A DNA stretch of 8,110 nucleotides from Candidatus Spyradenecus faecavium. Lineage in GTDB: Bacteria > Verrucomicrobiota > Kiritimatiellia > RFP12 > DVOR01. Positions within the stretch are counted from its first letter, which is position 1. Every line of letters starts with the position of its first letter. The notes below the pieces were generated by a model. That model was not told where the DNA came from, ran no database searches, and was given only the letters and a program-made list of their open reading frames with translations. Positions 4,573 through 8,110 of this stretch are shown here, piece after piece. The stretch spans positions 1 through 8,110 of the forward strand of contig DVOR01000185.1 of NCBI GenBank assembly GCA_018713405.1, written 5' to 3'. A program made the position numbers and the translations under genes.

Positions 4573-7500
4573 ATGTTCCTTGCGGACGCCTCTGTCAAAC
4601 GCCCCATCGCGATGAGCGTGCTCATCATCATGCTCTCGTTCCTGGGCGTGATGTCCCTGCGCACCTTGGGCAACGACCTCCTGCCGACGGTCGACATTCC
4701 CTACGTCACCATCTCCGTGACCTACTCCGGCGCCTCGCCCGACGAGATCGAGACCTCCATCACCCGCAAGATCGAGGACGCCATCTCCCAGGTCGAAGGC
4801 ATCAAGCACATCACCTCCACCTGCCTGAACAACTTCACCCAGGTCCTCATCGAGTTCGAGCTCGACCGCGACGTCGACGTCGCCGCCACCGACGTCCGCG
4901 AGAAGATCGACCTTATCCTCGACGACCTGCCCGCCGACGCCGAGGAGCCCGAGATCCTGAAGTTCGACGTCAATGCCACCCCCGTCGTTACGATGGTCCT
5001 CAAGGCCAAGGGCGACACCCTCAAGGGCGCCACGCAGGAACAGACCGACGAATTCATCGACGAGCTCTACGACTACGCCGACGACAAGCTGAGCGACCGC
5101 TTCTCCTCCCTGGCCGGCGTGGCCAGCGTCGACCTCATCGGCGGCATGGAGCGCGAGGTGCTCGTGGACGTCGACCGCGAGAAGCTCGCCGGCCGCGGCC
5201 TCTCCATGGCCGACGTCGTCCAGGCCGTCGGCCAAAGCAACATCAAGATCCCCATGGGCCAGATTGACGCCGGCGACCGCGAGATCTCCCTCACCTTCGA
5301 CGGCGAGCCCGACGAGCCCGAGGGCCTCGGCGACATCCAGGTCGGCGTCGTCCAGGGCCAGCGCGTCTACCTCCGCGACGTCGCGACCTTCCGCTTCGGC
5401 ACCGAGCGCGTCACCTCCCGCTCCTTCTACGACGGCGAGCCCTGCGTCACCATGAAGGTCACCAAGAAGGGCGACGCCAACGGCACCCAGGTCGTCGCCG
5501 AGGTCGAGCGCGTCGTCAAGGAACTCGACGGCACCCTCCCCGGCGGCATGGAGCTCGTCTGGTTCCGTGACGACGGCACCTACATCAACGCCACCGTCAG
5601 CGACGGCTTCGTCTCGGTCTGGCAGGGCGTCCTCCTCACGGGCCTGGTCCTCCTCCTCTTCCTGGCCGACATCCGCACCGCCTTCGCCGCCTTCGTCTCC
5701 ATCCCCGTCACGATGCTGGTGACCGCGGGCGTCTTCCCCCTCTTCGGCTACACCTTCAACATCATCACCATGTGCGCCGTCGGCATCTCCGTCGGCATCC
5801 TGGTGGCCAACTCCATCGTCGTGCTCGAAAACATCGGCGCCGAGTTCGCCAAACGCCGCGGCACGAAGTACGAGATCGGCCCCGTCGTCGCCTCCGCCAC
5901 CTCCTACGTCGCCCTCGCGGTCGCGGCCTCGGCCCTCACCAACGTGGTCGTCTTCCTCCCCATCGCCACGATGTCCTCCCTCGCCGGCAAGTTCCTCTCC
6001 CCCTTCGCCGTGGTGGTCACCGTCGCCACCTTCGCCTCGCTCCTCATCTCCTTCACGCTCACGCCCATCCTCGCCATGGTCACCGTGAACTGGGGCCAGC
6101 GCTGGGTCAACCCCGCCCTCGCCTGGTGCCTCCGCCCCTGGGACTGGTTCTACCGCCGCATGGAGCGCGCCTACGTCCGCTCCGTCAAATGGGTCGCCCG
6201 CGCCCCCTGGCTCTTCCTCGGCGTCGCCACCGGCCTCACCGTCCTCGGCTTCCTCTACTTCCCCTCCCGCGTCGAGATGGATTTCGTCTCCGAGGTCGAC
6301 CAAGGCGACGTCACCGTCCGCCTCGAATACCCCGCCGACTACAACCTCGGCCGCTGCATCGAGCGCACCACCGCCATCGCCCGCCGCATCCTCGCCGCCG
6401 AGCCCGCCGTCACCCACTCCAACATCAACTGCGGCAAAGTCCAGGGCCAGATGGGCACCGTCTCCGAAGGCCCCTACCTCGCCGAGGTCAACCTCCGCCT
6501 CACCCCCATGACCGAACGCCCCGAGGACCCCATCGGCGCCATCCGCGCCCGCCTCCGCGCCCTCCTCGCCGACGAGCCCGACTGCATCTACTCCGTCCTC
6601 ATCCCCTCCGCCGCCGGCGGCGCCAGCCAAGACATCGTCCAATACGTCAAGGGCCCCGACCTCGACGTCCTCGACCAAGCCGGCCTCAAGATGCAGAAAG
6701 CCTTCGCCGCCGACCCCGTCAACACCGACGTCGCCTCCTCCATCCGCCCCGGCCGCCCCGAGGTCCGCTTCCTCCCCGACCGCGCCGTCCTCCACGACCT
6801 CGGCGTCCCCGCCGCCACCCTCGGCCAATCCCTCCGCGCCAACGTCGCCGGCCTCGAGCAGACCGTCTACAAGCGCGGCGACCGCTCCTACGACATCCGC
6901 GTCCGCTACAAGCAACGCGACGGCGAGGACCAGATTGCCGCCATGGACCTCCCCGGCCCCGACGGCCTCCCCTTCGCCATCGGCGCCGTCGCCCAGCTCC
7001 AGGAAGGCCTCCAGCCCACCATCATCAACCGCTACGACAAATCCCGCACCGTCGTCCTCTACGCCAACGCCGCCCGCGGCCACGGCATGGGCACCGCCCT
7101 CGCCCACCAAGCCCAAGACATCCGGGAAAACCTCCCCCCCGGCTGCACCGCCACCATCGGCGGCATGGCCGAGAAGATGAACGAGACCTTCACCGAGTTC
7201 GCCACCGTCACCTTCGTCGCCATCGTCCTCACCTACCTCCTCCTCTGCGCCATGATGGAATCCTGGACCCAGCCCTTCATCATCCTCCTCACCGTCCCCT
7301 TCTCCTACCTCGGGCTCTACATCGCCCTCTGGCTCACCGGCGAGAGCATGTCCATGTTCGGCCTCCTCGCCGGCGTCATGCTCGTGGGCGTCGTCGTCAA
7401 CGCCGCCATCCTCCTCATCGACGAGATCAACATCATCCGCCGCACCTGCGGCACCCCCAAGCACATCGCCCTCATCCGCGCCGCCAAGCGCAAGTTCCGC

Positions 7501-7683
7501 CCCATCCTCATGAGCTGCGTCGCCGCCCTCTTCGGCATGCTCCCCATGGCCACCGGCACCGGCCTGGGCTCCGAGCTCCGCGCCTCCATCGGCATCGGCT
7601 CCGTCGGCGGCATCATCCTCTCCTCCCTCATGGCCCTCTACTTCATCCCCGCCGCCTACCTCATCCTCACCCGCCGCGACTGA
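4573..7683 (+). CDS. RND-superfamily inner-membrane efflux permease (HAE1/AcrB-like) with atypical TM4/TM10 relay residues
   Basis: At 1036 residues this is full length for an HAE1-type RND pump. Two halves each have one leading TM helix, a large periplasmic domain and five more helices. TM1 is near 12-30. The first porter domain starts with IPYVTISVTYSGASPDEIET. TM2-TM6 run about 352-492, including LADIRTAFAAFVSIPVTML. TM7 is near 546-563, the second periplasmic domain 565-870, and TM8-TM12 about 877-1031 (with SIGIGSVGGIILSSLMALYF). In proton-driven relatives TM4 carries Asp-Asp or Asp-Asn before (A/S)IVVxEN. Here the motif is VGILVANSIVVLEN, so Ala412 and Asn413 occupy those places. TM10 reads GVVVNAAILLIDE, with Asn943 where AcrB has Lys940. 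TM11 KFRPILMS has Lys974 and Ser981 for AcrB Arg971 and Thr978. Energy coupling may therefore differ or be lost, though the gene is intact. It is the last operon gene. Substrate is unknown. Codons shift from mixed to almost exclusively C-ending along the gene. Confidence 0.95.
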   Translation: MFLADASVKRPIAMSVLIIMLSFLGVMSLRTLGNDLLPTVDIPYVTISVTYSGASPDEIETSITRKIEDAISQVEGIKHITSTCLNNFTQVLIEFELDRDVDVAATDVREKIDLILDDLPADAEEPEILKFDVNATPVVTMVLKAKGDTLKGATQEQTDEFIDELYDYADDKLSDRFSSLAGVASVDLIGGMEREVLVDVDREKLAGRGLSMADVVQAVGQSNIKIPMGQIDAGDREISLTFDGEPDEPEGLGDIQVGVVQGQRVYLRDVATFRFGTERVTSRSFYDGEPCVTMKVTKKGDANGTQVVAEVERVVKELDGTLPGGMELVWFRDDGTYINATVSDGFVSVWQGVLLTGLVLLLFLADIRTAFAAFVSIPVTMLVTAGVFPLFGYTFNIITMCAVGISVGILVANSIVVLENIGAEFAKRRGTKYEIGPVVASATSYVALAVAASALTNVVVFLPIATMSSLAGKFLSPFAVVVTVATFASLLISFTLTPILAMVTVNWGQRWVNPALAWCLRPWDWFYRRMERAYVRSVKWVARAPWLFLGVATGLTVLGFLYFPSRVEMDFVSEVDQGDVTVRLEYPADYNLGRCIERTTAIARRILAAEPAVTHSNINCGKVQGQMGTVSEGPYLAEVNLRLTPMTERPEDPIGAIRARLRALLADEPDCIYSVLIPSAAGGASQDIVQYVKGPDLDVLDQAGLKMQKAFAADPVNTDVASSIRPGRPEVRFLPDRAVLHDLGVPAATLGQSLRANVAGLEQTVYKRGDRSYDIRVRYKQRDGEDQIAAMDLPGPDGLPFAIGAVAQLQEGLQPTIINRYDKSRTVVLYANAARGHGMGTALAHQAQDIRENLPPGCTATIGGMAEKMNETFTEFATVTFVAIVLTYLLLCAMMESWTQPFIILLTVPFSYLGLYIALWLTGESMSMFGLLAGVMLVGVVVNAAILLIDEINIIRRTCGTPKHIALIRAAKRKFRPILMSCVAALFGMLPMATGTGLGSELRASIGIGSVGGIILSSLMALYFIPAAYLILTRRD

Positions 7684-7704
7684 CCCCATTTCCGCCTCTG
7701 TCCC

Positions 7705-8110
7705 ATGAAAAAGCCATCCAAACCCGACTTCAACCACTCTTCCGCCGCTGAATACCTCACCTTCGTCGCCGCCGCCGGCGACAAAGAGGAGTCCTTCGAC
7801 CTCCGCTATGAGGATGAGACACTTTGGATGACCCAGCGTCTTATGGCCGCGCTCTACAATGTCTCCATCCAAGGAATCGGTCAGCACATCAAGCAAATCT
7901 ATGCTGATGGGGAATTGTTAGAGGAGGCAACTATAAAGAAATTCTTTATAGTTCAACAGGAGGGTACTCGCCGTGTCACCCGCCAGGTGGCACACTACAG
8001 CCTGCCGATGATCATCGCCGTCGGCTTCAAGGTCAACAGTCCTCGCGCCGTCCAGTTCCGAAAATGGGCCAACGCCATCATCCGTGACTTCACCGTCAAG
8101 GGCTGGGCCA
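7705..8110 (+). CDS. RhuM-family protein, N-terminal part (runs off the window)
   Basis: The 135 codons visible encode a protein like the RhuM family, named from a Salmonella pathogenicity-island gene, common near mobile and restriction loci, and without a firmly established biochemical role. Family landmarks are in order. SSAAEYLTFVAAAG is near the start, then YEDETLWMTQRLMAALYNVS (residues about 35-54). A probable HTH-like stretch, IQGIGQHIKQIYADGEL, follows, then IKKFFIVQQEGTRRVTRQVAHYSL and IIAVGFKVNSPRAVQFRKWA. The start at 7705 gives the expected N terminus but has no clear Shine-Dalgarno. The 21-bp gap after the RND gene holds no terminator, so read-through transcription is possible. 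From about 7800 the DNA has more A/T and T- or A-ending codons than its neighbours, suggesting horizontal acquisition. The C-terminal half lies beyond the window, so integrity cannot be judged. Confidence 0.88.
   Translation, partial: MKKPSKPDFNHSSAAEYLTFVAAAGDKEESFDLRYEDETLWMTQRLMAALYNVSIQGIGQHIKQIYADGELLEEATIKKFFIVQQEGTRRVTRQVAHYSLPMIIAVGFKVNSPRAVQFRKWANAIIRDFTVKGWA
7931..7951. repeat. AT-rich 21-bp palindrome inside the RhuM gene
   Basis: CTATAAAGAA (7931-7940) and TTCTTTATAG (7942-7951) are perfect complements around a single A. It is the most AT-rich spot in this GC-rich window and lies within conserved coding sequence (ATIKKFFIV). It may be a binding site or only a coding coincidence. 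Confidence 0.55.

Noticed and set aside
7684..7704. Terminator between the RND and RhuM genes
   Set aside because: The 21-bp gap has no inverted repeat or T-run. Whether transcription stops here cannot be told from the sequence.
4465..7896. A 1143-codon open frame on the minus strand across the whole RND gene
   Set aside because: It mirrors the extreme C-ending codon use of the plus-strand gene, which removes stop codons from one antisense frame. Its translation is low-complexity Gly/Asp/Glu/Val/Ala with no domain, while the plus strand encodes a clear RND protein.

Overview
The window is a GC-rich bacterial segment. In rpsR, rplI and the second half of the RND gene almost every wobble position is C. 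Gene content does not fix the phylum. The extreme GC3, dispersed hairpin repeats and a Bvu_2165-type HU-like protein would fit a PVC-group bacterium (Kiritimatiellota or Lentisphaerota style) or a similar uncultured lineage, but this is a weak guess.

Region 1 (1-837) is the end of a conserved ribosomal/replication operon. It holds the last codons of ssb (acidic tip ending EDLPF), then rpsR (bS18) and rplI (bL9), closed by a strong intrinsic terminator. This matches the classic rpsF-ssb-rpsR-rplI order.

Region 2 (838-1309) is about 470 bp without a credible gene, but it is full of structure. It contains a strong hairpin, an inverted pair of ~30-bp repeats, and between them four head-to-tail 22-bp units, each a small palindrome built on AAACCCT-T-AGGGTTT with dyad centres exactly 22 bp apart. 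Next come two related odd-centred palindromes (TTTAGAGC-G-GCTCTAAA and a degenerate copy 44 bp upstream). A near-consensus sigma-70 promoter (TTGACA, 18 bp, TATACT) fires into region 3.

Region 3 (1310-7683) is a tightly packed four-gene operon: a small HU/IHF-like DNA-binding protein, a TolC-family outer-membrane lipoprotein, a periplasmic adaptor lipoprotein (MFP) and a 1036-residue RND inner-membrane permease. ATGA overlaps join the first three genes, and 19 bp separate the last two. Products 2-4 would form a complete tripartite exporter. The permease appears to lack the canonical proton-relay residues: both TM4 aspartates and the TM10 lysine are replaced.

The tolC-MFP junction carries an inverted pair of 52-bp elements. 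Each has four purine-rich heptads plus a hairpin whose stem differs between copies by compensatory changes. Both lie inside coding sequence, forming the C-terminal tail of the TolC protein and part of the signal peptide of the adaptor.

Region 4 (7705-8110) is the 5' part of a RhuM-family gene. It has a locally AT-rich stretch and a different codon style, suggesting acquired DNA.
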